Assembly: GCA_947359465.1 (NCBI GenBank)
Contig: OX375879.1
Coordinates: 123,350,486-123,414,485 of the forward strand
DNA length: 64,000 bases
From: Metellina segmentata
Taxonomy: Eukaryota; Arthropoda; Arachnida; Araneae; Tetragnathidae
Direction: 5' to 3'
The position numbers and the translations under genes are program-made. This document shows positions 1 through 12,359 of the stretch, one piece after another. Position 1 is the stretch's first letter. Every line of letters starts with the position of its first letter. The notes under the pieces were generated by a model. That model was not told the origin of the DNA. It made no database searches and was given only the letters and a program-made list of their open reading frames with translations.

Positions 1-589
1 CCGGAAGCTGCAGTTCGCTCTGCCGCCTGTTCCACTCAATAGCGATTTTCCCCAGCAGTAGATAAGTTGTCGCGTGTGTCTGCGAGTCCACGCAATAAAA
101 GGTCACGTACCTCCTTTACAAGCGGTCCATCATCGATTGGCGTTCTCGTTAAACGCACGCCACCACCCCCTGTTTAACACGGTGTGCGACCACGGGGGCC
201 GTCTCCCCACTAATGCGCGAACTTCGGAAACGTGACCTAAAACTGGGCTCTTCTCTCTCACTCAAAATACTTTCAGCTATGGAATTAAGGCGAAGGTAAC
301 CATCCCGTGTCAAAATAAGAAGCACATGCAATCCGAAAATAGATCACTGGTTGATCTGCCATATATGCATGGTTTTGTTGCAAATATTTTAACCAACCAC
401 ACTCGAGTGTTCCATCCAAATAAACATTGACCTTCTTTCAGTCCTTTTTTGAAGCATTATTATTTTTTTGCCTTTTTCTATTGTACGCATTTTTATTTCC
501 TTCAGGTTACACCTTACAGGACGAGCATCTGACCTATTTCACTCTACCTATCTTCTTGCTTTTTTCCCTACTTCGTTGTGGTGCATAGA
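1..589. other. no gene recognised
   Basis: Only short open frames occur on either strand, with no splice-flanked coding stretch, RNA gene or repeat I can name. By position it could be upstream or intronic sequence of the TGF-beta ligand gene that ends at 9007. Confidence 0.3.
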
Positions 590-810
590 CCGGCTGGTGC
601 ACCTTAAATCTGTCATGGCCAAAAGTCCTCATGTTGGCTGGTTGTGGAAATTTTGAGAGTGGGGTGCCAACTCAGATGTTGCCATCTGATCGTGGTTCAA
701 AATTACGAGGTGTTGTCCTCGAAACTTTCTCTTAAGCGATTGATACCGGACCGTCGTCAATAACCCGTTGTGTTGCGTTAGTACGACGTTAATAAAAAAA
801 ATTACCTACC
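590..810 (+). repeat. tRNA-derived SINE, 5'-truncated copy
   Basis: It starts in the body at 'ggctggtgcacc', runs through the shared 'ggttcaaaattacgaggtg' segment and ends 'acctacc'. The tRNA-like head is missing, as expected of a 5'-truncated retroposed copy. Confidence 0.85.
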
Positions 811-3800
811 TCGTTGTTGTACCGTGTTTGGCGCAGCTTCGCTAAATATTAAAACCCCAAACCACCCCCCTTTTCTCGTTTCACTCTCTTATTTGTCTCT
901 GTGACTCTCAATCCCTATCACAAAGCATATCCCATCTCCATCGCGCTAGCAACCGAGTAGTAGTACACGATTCCTGTCAGGTGAGGCTTCACTCATATTT
1001 TCATGGCGTGTGGCCCAGTAGGGCCCTTTCGCCATGAAAAGTGTCACAAAGCTCTCTTCAAATGACCCGTCGGCTCCGCAGATGTGTTGAAATTTTACCT
1101 TGCCATGACGTGATGGGGAGACGCCTGTTGTAATCCACAATTCCAGTGTTCGACTGCGAAAACGTATTTCTTTAATGTAAAACTTATTCGTATCTCGTGT
1201 GTTGGAGCATGATGCGATGCGAAAACTGAGTTCTAGGGACGGATTCTGCATGACTGCAACTATGACAACCGGTCTTTTTGCATGATCACATGCTTAACTA
1301 TTGATTAAAGACCGTTGCCCTGAATAGGCGAGCTATAGTTCATTCGCGTACATTAATATTGATTGAAGACGATTACTTAATGGCCAATTGGCTTCGTTTG
1401 ACGTCTCGCTCCTTATCGACGGGTGTCCTATCCCGAATTCTGCAACAATCAATATCGACGGAACCAATTACGCCTTTCAACGCTCTCGCCTGCTGTGCTT
1501 ATCTTATCGAAGGACGGCTTGTTTTGAGGATAAACACAAATTATGCGTACAGAAAAATCTATTTTAGAAATTCGTCTACACTTTTTGTAGTACTATGTAC
1601 TTCTAATACGTGATTACGTGATCGATGTTTACAACTGTGGTTGCTTTGGTGAATAGCGATTTCATTTTGGCCACCAATCAGAGCGTCCACTCGTACCACG
1701 GACCCGAGGAACTCCAGCGATCCTTTCTTTCCTATTGCCAGTAGAGGACACGGGAGTCTCGTTCCACCCGAACGATCTCTTCTCATCCCAAAAGCTCTGT
1801 TCCCAAAACCTCTTTTTATCCTTCCTTTGATTGACATTTAACTGAACTAGGTCTTTCTGCAATTAAACGGCAAAACTACAAACATCCCTTCGAACGCCTA
1901 TGTAACCTCCAATCTCGCGGAAGAAACTACCGGGCAGTCATTTATCAGCCACCGGTGATGACGATGGATCCTGGAGGTTCGCGAGCAGAAAAAAATGCAA
2001 CGAACCCTTCATTACGCCGTCGCAATCTGAACCGAGAATGCTTTTGTGTTCGTGGAAAAACCGACATGAAGCGGATCGCCACGAGAGGTTCAGGAGCCGT
2101 TCGTTAGGCGGCCTGAACCCCGTCCCAATCATGAGAACTAAAGGCTCGCGAACGGTTCGGCTCACATATGTGTACGCGGCATTATTTATATTCTCATGCT
2201 CGCAGCACTTGTATCAATCGATCCCTGTAGTGACCTCAAAACAAAGCTGAAATGAAGTACTGAAAAGAAAACGGCATCGATGCTTTGGTAACATGGTGTT
2301 GCATGACCGGTTTGTGTGTGTCGAGCTGAAGAGAAGCGGCGCAATATTTAATGTCCCCCCTTTCTCCGAGTAGGTACAAATGTACTCCTGTTTCTCTCAG
2401 ACACGGTGACTCCATCGCAGACACGCGCCTTTTGGTAAATGCTGTTCTTTCGCCCATCGACGTCCTCCCGCTTCGATGTCTCTTTAATGATTCCATTCGT
2501 TATGGCACAGGGTGTATTTTTAGAACGCGCTGCCACTTTTTCAATAATTCGAGTGTGTCGACTCTAATTGACTCGGGGAGACACTTGCGGAGGGCGTCGA
2601 TCTCAATAAAAGACACACACTCTCTCTCTCTCGGAACCATTCTTAAAATGATGTCAACTTTCCGAATAAAATGAGATCAAAAAGAGGTAGTTAAACCCGG
2701 TTGGGTGGAAGTTACCTGAACATCATGACCAGTCATGTCTTTGTTATAGTTGATTCATTTAGCATCATGTTTTGAGGTGTATGTATACACTAGAAATCAC
2801 GAAAATCGACCAAAATATGGAAATTTTTTTATTAACTTGAAATATTTTCCATTTCTTTTGCTTTTAAACGATGCCAAGATCTTGAAAATATTCGAAATAG
2901 TTTTCGAGTTAAAGGATTTTTGTTAAGTACTGTCACCAGGATCAGACATGTTTCCTAAACTTTAAACTCGATTTCGGTAGAACTGTGTTTATGCAATAGG
3001 ATGCTTTGTTCGAAACATGATAACTCCACAGTGAATTCGTCTGTTACAATTATTTTTTCATTATTATGGTCTATATAATACATTGAATGTTTTGAACCTC
3101 AATCAGAGTATTTAGTCCATGAATGGATTTTTAATTGATTTTTAAATGTTGAAATTCCTGAAAAAAATGTTGATTTGTTTTACGTTTCCTTGATTAAAAA
3201 CTTGTAAAAACTCAACTATTTCTTCTAGCAACTTGATGAAGGTTCGAAACATGAAGAATAATGTTAGGAACAATTTCCAACAGTAATAGTTTTCTGAATA
3301 AATTAGAATTTTGAGACATCATATTTAAAAAAACATGCTAATTAGCAAATTGTACCTTGATTAGATAATTAATTATTCGCACAATCTAATTTTTTATCCC
3401 TGAAAATATTTTAGGAATACACTAATTACCTGTGGTAAAAGAATTGTATGTTTAAAGTCAAAATTTAAAAATATCTTCTAGGGTATGCGTACGCCTTAAA
3501 TCTTCCTCCATCGATTCTTTTCCAAAGCGTCAGTGGTATCCGATGGAATCTCAACTATTTTGTTAACCCTCCGAGTGATTTCGATGCGATGTTATCATCG
3601 TTCATCAGGATTCGATTATTTCTGCTAATAACGTGATGCCCATCGTCGAGATGTCGGCCATGCATTTTGGTTCTTCTAATGCCTCAAAATCAGTTAGAGT
3701 TAAACTAAACGTAGGTGTCCGTGGTGTTATGGCGGCGATAGACGCTTCCTGTACGGCTTGTTTTTCGAATCCGATTTCAGCACTTTGCCAATACAAATTG

Positions 3801-4394
3801 ATACGGGACAACCAATGAAATTAAATACCAAATGTCGCCACAACGGTGATAAAACACATTTTAAGGTCACCGTTATATGTATTGCGAAATACTTTTAATT
3901 TTGGGGGAGGGGAAGACAGTCCCTCCGTCTGGTTTGTTTAACAAAGAAAATCGCTCATTGCTGTGAGTGCAAGGTCAAGTAAAACAGTCAAAATGGAACT
4001 AGAAATAAGTCAAGAAAGGGTTCCGGAATAAATTCCAAAGTGTCAATTCATTTAAGAAGTTGCATTCAGTTGGGAATTCCCATTTATTTCATTACTTTGA
4101 GTGCCTAGACTTTCATGTGTTTAAAGTTAATCCCGTCAGCCTTCAATATGCGATCATTAAAGTGTGTACAAATTTTTCTGATGGAGGATATTATTAATAA
4201 ACACTGATTTTTCATACTATCTTTTTACACATTTGAATACTTATACTTAAATGTGCTGTGGAATATATGCACCTAATACTTCTTTTAAGTTCGAGTGAAG
4301 TCAATGCCTTTCACGGCAAGAAATAAGTAGAAATAAATACGATTTTTGAGATTTTCCAGTCGGTAATTGATGGCATTGATAATGTTGACAAATG
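811..4394. other. unannotated upstream or intronic DNA
   Basis: No coding exon found. 811-2700 is less AT-rich than what follows and has a CT run at about 2618-2633. 2700-4394 is AT-rich. An open frame of 68 codons on the minus strand (3605-3811) looks compositionally protein-like but matches no family I know and has no supporting context. Upstream exons of the ligand gene could be hidden here but I could not find one. Confidence 0.3.
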
Positions 4395-4473
4395 TCCCTT
4401 CGAAATGGATCCCAGACCTTTGTCAATAGCCCGTTGTGTTTCTCTAGAGTGACATTAATTCATTTACCTACCT
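4395..4473 (+). repeat. SINE 3' fragment
   Basis: It matches only the last 75 or so bases of the SINE: 'tcaatagcccgttgtgt', then 'gacattaatt', then the tail 'tacctacct'. It is the last SINE piece before the ligand exons. Confidence 0.75.
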
Positions 4474-5401
4474 ATTTCTCAAAATGTTTTGGCTCAAGTG
4501 ACCCTTTTCAAATAATTTGATTTGGCGCGCGCTCAGGAAAATTATATTTCAAAAACTAATAAGAAATTGAAAATGTAGCCGTAACCAACTGTTAAATTTC
4601 GCTAAAGTATATACGTCACTATGTGTAATTTTAAAATTGATAATAGCTTGTTTGGAAATTAAACGTGCAACTGAAATACTACAGCTATTTAATTATAATG
4701 AAGAAACAAAAAATAAATTGCATATAACACACACACACTAGAATATTCACTTCAATTGGAAATTAAGATCAATCAAATGAGTAAAATTAACGTTAATCTC
4801 AAATGAGAAGTAGAGCCTGGTGCCTATCCATTTGTCTATTTTAGGCTTCATTTTCGTCAGCATTATCCTTAACTTTCCATTTTCAATCCAAAGACCGCAC
4901 TAAATCCACCTTCAGCTAAATAGGATGATGGAAATAAATTCTTGCAAGACAAAAGTGAAGTGAAGAAGGTATCTGCGACCAGACATTTTGTAACCCATTT
5001 TTAAATTTCAATTCTTAATTTGATAGCTTAATTAATTCCTACAGTAATCCCAATTCTGATTAACTGCTTGTTTTAAAAAATGACAAATTGTTTAGCATTT
5101 TACTGCCCATTCTTAGTCCCTATATTTGATATATACTATGATACCATCAACTGTAGGCTTCTTACAGCACTCACTAGAGCCCGAAACTAGTGTTTATATG
5201 AGCATATTCTAACTCGAATTTATTAGTAACCAGCGAGGTGGCGCCATTCCTCTCTAGTTGTATTCCTTGTGTAAAATTTTCATTGGATGTGTCCATAACT
5301 TGATGTTTCCTGAGCCATAGAACCCAACCTTTGTTAACAAAGAAAACGCTGTACGTAAATAATGCAACTCTGAGTTCACGTTTCTTCACTTTGTCTTACA
5401 G
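4474..5401 (+). other. intron end with 3' splice site of the ligand gene
   Basis: AT-rich, without repeats I recognise. It closes in a pyrimidine-rich stretch and 'cttacag', giving an AG acceptor at 5400-5401 immediately before the prodomain exon. Where this intron begins is not visible. Confidence 0.6.
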
Positions 5402-5581
5402 ATGAAAAGAAAACACGTCGAGAAAAAGAACAAGCACGGCCATTGGGTTGTATTCGACGTGAAGAAGACGGTGAACAGCTGGCTGAAGCATCCCTCTGAA
5501 AACCACGGATTCGTTCTTCACGCTGCAGGGTCCGACATAACGGACCTCATGAGAATCACAGATGAAAGTAGCCAAAACAAA
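5402..5581 (+). CDS. myo: myostatin/myoglianin-like TGF-beta ligand, prodomain exon (partial gene)
   Basis: This internal exon is exactly 60 codons, bounded by an AG acceptor (5400-5401) and a GTAAGT donor at 5582. It is read in phase 0 and joins in frame to the exon at 8624. The peptide has the layout of the end of a TGF-beta propeptide: a basic stretch, then GHWVVFDV, a WLKHP segment and a GFVLHAA strand, matching the W..ID/FDV..V..WL..P..N.G pattern seen before the cleavage site in GDF8/GDF11 proteins. The ATG at 5402 is simply the first codon of the exon and is not a start: a secreted ligand needs a signal peptide and about 200 more prodomain residues upstream. The prodomain of this family folds and escorts the ligand and keeps it latent. 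The assignment is by family pattern and by the exon that follows. Confidence 0.85.
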
Positions 5582-8500
5582 GTAAGTCCTCATTTGATAT
5601 CCCCAATTGGAGCGATTAGTTTCGAAATGGTGTTCACTATCTTGACTACAGCAAGCAAATCAAATGAACTATTTAAAATTAGCGACGTGGAACAGTAAAC
5701 TGATTGCAATCTAGGGTTTTACTCGGGGAGTTTTCCGATTGAACCGGTATAATGATCAACATCAAATTTTGGTGTTTCTATTCATTTAAAAACCTACCAA
5801 AAATGAAATGATCGGATACAATTACCACCCACGAACCAGTACAAGTTAATGGAATGAAAGTTTGGTATGGATCATGAACGAAATACAAGGAAGTTCGCTA
5901 TGGACCATACCATGAGTGGTAGCGAGTATGTTCTCTGTTCAGTATCAGAATGCTGAGCAGGCACGCTCTCTCTTGGCAACCTAATAAAGTCGCCAAATGT
6001 CGCCAAACCTATAGATCACAAGTCTTATAGTAAAGAAACAGTTGAAAACCTTATTCTCAAATTGATTATTTAAAAAAAAACACCTCCAGAACGACCACAA
6101 GATTGAAAACTCGACAAAGACCGTCAATGGCCGGATGATGTAGGTCATCTTGTTTAATCGAAATGTCGTTACGAGTCATTTCAAGAAGGTTCTTATTTTC
6201 CCGTAGTTTCTTATACTTTCCGAGTCGAGTCTCATATACCCAGCAATCGAGAAATTAAATGTTCAATAGCACGTTAATGTACCAAAAAACTCGATTTTTT
6301 TTTTAAATTTAATGTCTTATCTTGTGTTTGTAACATTTTTCTCCCTGCATTAGACCTTGCGCAATTGAGACGAACCAATCTTGTTCTCCGGTAGAACCGG
6401 CTCTCTAGTCACAAAGCTACCCATAGAGACATACAGCCAAATCTAAACCATTCGAGATGCGCCGGGGGAATCTTGTTGAAATTGTGGACTAAGGGTAATG
6501 CTTCGGTATTCCTTCAAGCTTCCATGGGCACCTCCTGGATGCACAAACGGTTTTTCTCTGCTTTCCCATCCTTACACAATTACTTGACATTTTTTGCCTT
6601 GTGTTGGATGCAGCTAGGCCAAATATTGATCCCTTTGTGCCATAAAGTTCGAGACCAGCCAAACTTCAAGCGTCTATTCTCGGGGATGCGTATATTCAAC
6701 CTAAAACTATACAAATTAAACTCGTGTTCACAAACACTTCTGGTATACAATTTTTATACACGGATTTAAAAATTAGATGGAGGACAAAAATCTCCCAAAA
6801 ATTATGTTGATTAAAACTATTGATGAGAAAACGTTTTCTCTAAGATTTGTTGATGTTAGTGAGTCAATACCTTAATAATCTTCAATGGTATTTCTCTTGA
6901 CTAAGGCTTTCCAGTGAACAAGTAACAACAGACAAATCTGTGCTCATATGGCAAAATGTTATAAGTCACTTTTCCCAAAAAATTGAGTAAGTCCCATTCT
7001 GGAGTCTGGTTTGTAAATGTTTAGAAGGTGGCAAAATGTCGTTTGCTTTTTTCTTTCAGTTTATGAGAAAACAAAGGTGGAAAAAAATGTAATAAGTCTA
7101 AAACCAATGTTGAATTTTGAATCTTAAAATTACTGTCCTAAAAAATTTAAAAAATGACTTATAATATTTTGCCATCTTAGCACAGAAATGATCTTTCGAC
7201 AAAGCAGTCTTTTGGGCTCTAGTTTTATAAGAACAGTGTCCATTTGTGCAGAGGTATTTGAGAAGAAAAGCTTGTTCTGCGCAAAAACATGTAGAGTTAC
7301 CGCCATAAGTGATGAATTGTTTTGCAAAGTTGCAATCGTTGCGTTTTGACCACCCCTCGAAGCCAATCCCTGGGGTTTGAGGTTCACGATGAGTAGGGGA
7401 AAACTGCTCAACATTACAAACACTTCTGAGATCCTTGATGTTCCAAATGACACAAGATTTTCGTTAGAGATGGGGCAAACTAATTTTAACAAGCAAACAT
7501 GAGGGTGGATCTGGTTACAAAGTCCAACGATGCAACTTACTTTAACAGTACCAATTCAAGACATTGAACTTCTTAATATATAAAACTGGCAATAAAATTA
7601 TGCTGTCGAAAGAATTGTAGAGCCAGGAAGTTTAAAATAAACTCAATGGTATCCATTCTGGGAGTTCGCAATACAAATTCAAGTAGGAAAAAAGGAAGTA
7701 CGATTGACGAGATTTCGAATAGGTCATGCGTATTTTACACATAGCCACAACCATTGGGGAGCGCAAAACTGATACTTTGCTGCTTAAAAGCTGATACTTT
7801 GCATTAAAAGGACCTGGATTTGGGAAAATGATACGAAACGTAGATGGGGAGTTCGCGAACCGATGATTAAAAACAAAACGATAATAATTACAGAAGTGAA
7901 AAGTAAAAAAGTCTTTAAAATGAAGTGGGAACAATTGCATAGGATACAATGAGACAGAAGCTCGTGTGAAAATGGTCTTTCTAAATGACCACCACCAAAA
8001 CTGAGGCAGGCTTTGCACCACGTTTCATACAGAAAATGAGGTTGCGGACGAATTTCTGTTGTAGCAGAACCCATGGGCCCATTTGTTTGTCAGCATCTGA
8101 CGCCACAATTCCAAAATGTGCACCAGCTCTCTGCTAAACATTTTCGGTTGTGCAAATAGCCACAGGCTGTTTATTTTCTAGGTCTTTAAAAATAATGGTG
8201 GTTCTTCAAATTTTGTCCTCCAACTACTTGCTCCATTGGGTTCAACTTTTCTAACTCGGTCAAACTCAGGTTTGATGGCTCAAGGTCGACAAGCTGCGAC
8301 AACATACAGATTGGTTGATGGGGGCAACAAGGCCATGGCTCCAGTGCCCCCTCGGGGACCATCTGCTATAGGGGTGAACCCGAGGTGTCCTAGTGATCTA
8401 TTCTTTACCCGTGGGTCTTACTACCTGTGGTAAACATGGGGATCGTGAACCTAGGATATGCCCAAGCGATCTACTTTCACAATTACTGCCTTCTTGTGTC

Positions 8501-8623
8501 TGGCGCAGCTGGCCAAATAGGACGGCACCCAAAGCAACCCAATAGTGTTGTCCGCCAACACACAGGTAATTTCTGTCCTGCCGTGATTTGTAGGACCGTC
8601 TTGTAACGTTCCGTCTTTTTCAG
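5582..8623 (+). other. phase-0 intron of the ligand gene
   Basis: It runs from the GTAAGT donor at 5582 to the acceptor 'ccgtctttttcag' ending at 8623. The intron splits the prodomain 18 residues before the end of the furin site. No SINE, Tc1 or MITE was found inside. It does contain several fairly long open frames on the minus strand (7130-7492, 7632-8021, 7784-8074) that I do not recognise. 8230-8480 is somewhat richer in GC, also without an identifiable product. Confidence 0.8.
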
Positions 8624-9007
8624 AAGCCGTTCATCGAGACGAAGATCGAGAAGCAGAAGCACCGCCGCACGAAGCGCATGATCGGCCTCAACTGCGAAGA
8701 GAACGCGGACGAGGTCCGGTGCTGTCGCTACCCCCTGACGGTGGACTTCGAGGAATTCGGCTGGGACTGGATCATCGCCCCCAAGAGGTACGAAGCCAAC
8801 TACTGCAGCGGCGAGTGCCCGTACGTGTTCCTGCAGAAGTACCCGCACACGCACCTCGTACAGCAGGCCAACCCCCAGGGCTCGGCCGGGCCCTGCTGCG
8901 CGCCCAGGAAAATGTCTTCGATATCCATGCTGTACTTTGACTCGGAATTCAACATCATCTACGGGATGCTGCCGGGCATGGTGGTCGACCGCTGCGGCTG
9001 CTCTTAG
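8624..9007 (+). CDS. myo: myostatin/GDF11/myoglianin-like ligand, last exon with mature domain
   Basis: This terminal exon has 127 codons plus a TAG stop. The first 18 residues finish the prodomain and end in RRTKR, a furin-type site (RTKR at 8666-8677). The mature ligand is then 109 residues, the usual length for GDF8/GDF11. All nine expected cysteines are present (mature residues 6, 15, 16, 43, 47, 73, 74, 106, 108): the cystine knot, the interchain cysteine in the CC pair at 73-74, and the extra N-terminal pair typical of the TGF-beta/activin/myostatin class. Diagnostic stretches are [36 protein letters not shown] and MVVDRCGCS. The product should be a secreted dimer acting through activin-type receptors and Smad2/3; in insects myoglianin acts in muscle, neuromuscular junction and hormone control. 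The exon is strikingly GC-rich against AT-rich surroundings. A dawdle- or activin-like identity is unlikely given the near-GDF8 motif set. Confidence 0.96.
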   Translation, partial: KPFIETKIEKQKHRRTKRMIGLNCEENADEVRCCRYPLTVDFEEFGWDWIIAPKRYEANYCSGECPYVFLQKYPHTHLVQQANPQGSAGPCCAPRKMSSISMLYFDSEFNIIYGMLPGMVVDRCGCS

Positions 9008-12000
9008 TAGAAGGCCACGGCGTCTCCCGTTCACTCTGTGATCTCTATCGCACACGAAGGACTGACGCTTGGGAGCTACGACATTCTCGGTTGTGGACCC
9101 AAACGCTCACGACAGTCTCCCCAATGCTGGTTGCCATTCAGTTAACGTGTGCGAATTATTTATTTTTGTATGTTATTTTACTTGATTTTTTTCCCCCTCA
9201 CAATAACGTCGAAGTGAAAGAACGCTTAGGACGAACGCCACAGAACAAACTTATTCGTAAAAGAAATATTCATTTGACTTTGAAAGGCTGATTCATGTTT
9301 TACTGTTTTTTTTGTTTCTTTAAGTTTGAGATGGATTATTTATGAATGTGTAAATATGTCACGAACATTTTTAGAAGGAACGCGTTCTGACTTGTTTCCT
9401 AGGACGAAATTTTCTTTCTGCGTTGTCTTCGTGCAAGTGAGACCAAAAATCATTTTAGCAAGTAAAGTGAATGGGTCGCTCTGTAAAGGATCCTTCTGTA
9501 TTTTTTTGGCTCTTTATAATTGTTCTCCAAGATGGTGATAGAATCAATGTTCCGAAAAATACCCGCAAGCTCAAATTAATAGGTAATTGCACGATCTTTG
9601 CATGGAAAACCAAATCAGAATTTTATACAAAAAGTAAAAACCATTCGATATACGTATTAAACTGCTTTTCAGTTCGTGTAAGTTTTGCTAGAAAACGCGT
9701 GATAAAATTGCCTTGATTTAAAGCTTCATCACTGCCATGCTTACAAGGCACCAATTCTTAATGTGCTCAAGTTCCGATGGTGTTCCAAAAAGGATCCCAG
9801 CTTCATGCTCAAAAACTAAAGATCGAAAAGTTGTTTTCCTTTAACTTTTTGTGAAAGAAACGAGAGAGAAACTGGTGAACCAACCAACGTTTCAGCAAAG
9901 TGTAATTTCTTATTCCTTGAAACATTCCATTAAGTGGTTTAACTTTCAGTTTGCGGGTTCTATAAAATTGTCAGCTGTGTTGTAAGTGTAACTGATACGA
10001 TAAGAGCTTTTATCTGCAATGTGATTTATCGATGTTAAAGGACTTATTTTATAACAATATCTCGTTGGATTGCATTTGTTTTTGCTGTTGTAAAGGAAGT
10101 TGCGTTGTGTAAAAATGTGAAGCGATTGACTTTTAAGTACTTCATTATTTTATTGTATTCTTGAATAAGTTTGCCAGACATTTGTCAATGAGCAGGGTAT
10201 TTGTAAATTTATATTTGTAATCCACAGTGGCATTTAACGGCCTATTACCGAATTATTATCGAACACGCCGCACTCTTGAGTGTGCGCTTAGTCAGGCTGA
10301 GGGTCAGGATCGTGATTGGGTGTTCACAACTATTGCAAAAAAATAACTCCAGCCACAGGCAATAAATTTAACCTAACGAATTGAGTCGTTTCAAGAATGA
10401 GTGAGATCAGTAACTGCCATTTTAAAAATAAACTAAGATAATATACAATCTGTTGAGTGTATAGGATAATGAATGAGTTGGAGATTCCATTGTATACTTG
10501 GGTGATAATTCCTTGCATTTTCAAGATTAGTTAATTAGAGATGTATTTGTTCAAAAAGGTTTTGCTAACTTTTAGCGCTTGACTAAATCTCTGTCCAGAT
10601 TCCAACGATGCAACTCATTTGTTGAGAACGTTGCGATCAATTATTTCCGAATTAAATCAACAGATTCACACCAAAGCTAGGAATTACTACAATTTCTACT
10701 AGTCTCCGCTTTCTAAGTTGCTACTTGTGCGGATACTGATGAGTGGAATCTTCAAATACAAATAGGATCATTTAACGACGGTACTGTTTATTAGTGCATT
10801 TCCTATTAGTGTTTTCCCTTTAAAATTTATATGACGTCAATTCTATAAGTAAATGAATAGAGTGTACGCACAAGTTTTTTCATTGGCATTGTAAAATTTC
10901 ATAGGAGCTTGTTATGTTGATGGCTTACTCAAAGAGGTGATAATAAATTTTTAGTTTTATATATTTGTGTCATTTGCTTATGGAGTATCTCACACACACT
11001 ATTCAAAATATCTAACAAAAAGTTTCGTTATTTAACAAAAGAGTGCAATTTCGTTAACCCAAAAGTACTTGATGAAGAAGTTGGGTTACAATGCTATTAT
11101 CTTCCGTGCCAAGGCGAAAGGACTTGTAATGGGTTCAAAGGAGTCGAGTGCATCATTATAATTTTAAAATAGTATATGCTTAAAATCAAAACTAAATTGC
11201 AATTATTTGTATCTGACGACACCGATTTGTCTTCGGCGGTTCTTACCATGTCATCCCTTTGATTACCTATTTCCATTCACCTTCATTTACCCGTCTAGCA
11301 ATAATTATTCTGCTCACTGTTTATTGAAGATTAAGCATATTATTTACAAATGTACTGCGATGTGAGGTTTTACAACGACACAAAAATCTTATTCAAAACA
11401 TCTACAACTAAGCGACATTCCCGCCATCCCAGAAGGGGTCGGTATAGTGGCAGCGCCCCCTACCTCGGCTCTAATTGGCCGAGCACCATATGAATTTTCC
11501 ACAGTATCATGACATGCATCTTTTCTTCCTGAATACTTGTGAGAAAGAAATATTGCAATTGAGATTATGATGAGTATCCATTAATCCCTTTTCCTGACAC
11601 GAAAGATGTGCTTCCTTAGGAGACAGATTTGTATCGGACTGACGATCGGAAAGTTCCCACAACTCTGGGGGGAGGCGGACGAGGCGTTCAATTACTAGCT
11701 CGCGGCCACCTAGCAACAAAACTCTTTCCCGTCGCTAAGCAACTGCGCTTTCTTTCTCTTTAGAATCCATCGGCAGCAAGCTTGCTATATTTATTCATTC
11801 GCTTTCTTACGTTTCCTTGTTAAAATTAAATAAACTTAGAAAAAAAGACTTTATTTTTGAATGAATTTTCCTGAAGATATGGACCAAATGTCTTTTTTTT
11901 TTCATACTGCACAATAAGTAATTAAAAAACTGTCCTATCATTTGAAATTAAATCACACCACTGTTACACTATTGTTTTGTAAGTGAATTTTTGGAGTGTT

Positions 12001-12359
12001 GGCTAAAATTCACCACAATACTCCTTCTCTCTTCAGCAGTGACTGATAGATGCTAGGTTGCGTGAGAGATTAATTAAGTTTTAAGGGCGTATTTCCGTAT
12101 GCGCGGTCGTGCAATAATCGCAACTGCCTTTACCAACCTAGTGTGAGGTCAACCGACAGTTTATTGATATGAGGCCATGATTCGTTAACTGAGATAGGAG
12201 TAGAAAAGTGTATGTTTACACTTAAGGCAGTTGGAAGTGATTAGTATCTCTTTGGCAACCTCCCGGATTGGTTGACAATAGATTGAAAATATGATCATAG
12301 TACTAACTTTTCTTGTTAGTAGAAAAATAACACTATTTAAGCATCAGTAAAATATTTTC
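9008..12359 (+). other. 3' UTR and downstream flank of the ligand gene
   Basis: Several hundred AT-rich bases after the stop are probably 3' UTR. The first AATAAA I see is at 10361-10366, with further ones near 10427 and 10942; which of them is used cannot be told. No SINE, transposase or long open frame is recognised down to about 12.36 kb. 11400-11760 is a short GC-richer patch without an identifiable product. Confidence 0.4.

Noticed and set aside
3605..3811. 68-codon minus-strand frame as an exon
   Set aside because: The peptide looks plausible but has no family resemblance, no supporting splice sites and no neighbouring exon.
5402..5404. ATG at the start of the prodomain exon as a translation start
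   Set aside because: It directly follows an AG acceptor, is in the middle of a conserved prodomain and has no signal peptide after it.
8497..8516. 'tggcgcagct' word also at about 830 and 54635
   Set aside because: The shared stretch is only about 10-12 bases and the surroundings do not align.
8483..9055. 190-codon open frame antisense to the last ligand exon
   Set aside because: It is a shadow caused by the GC-rich exon; the plus-strand exon has a full cystine-knot ligand.
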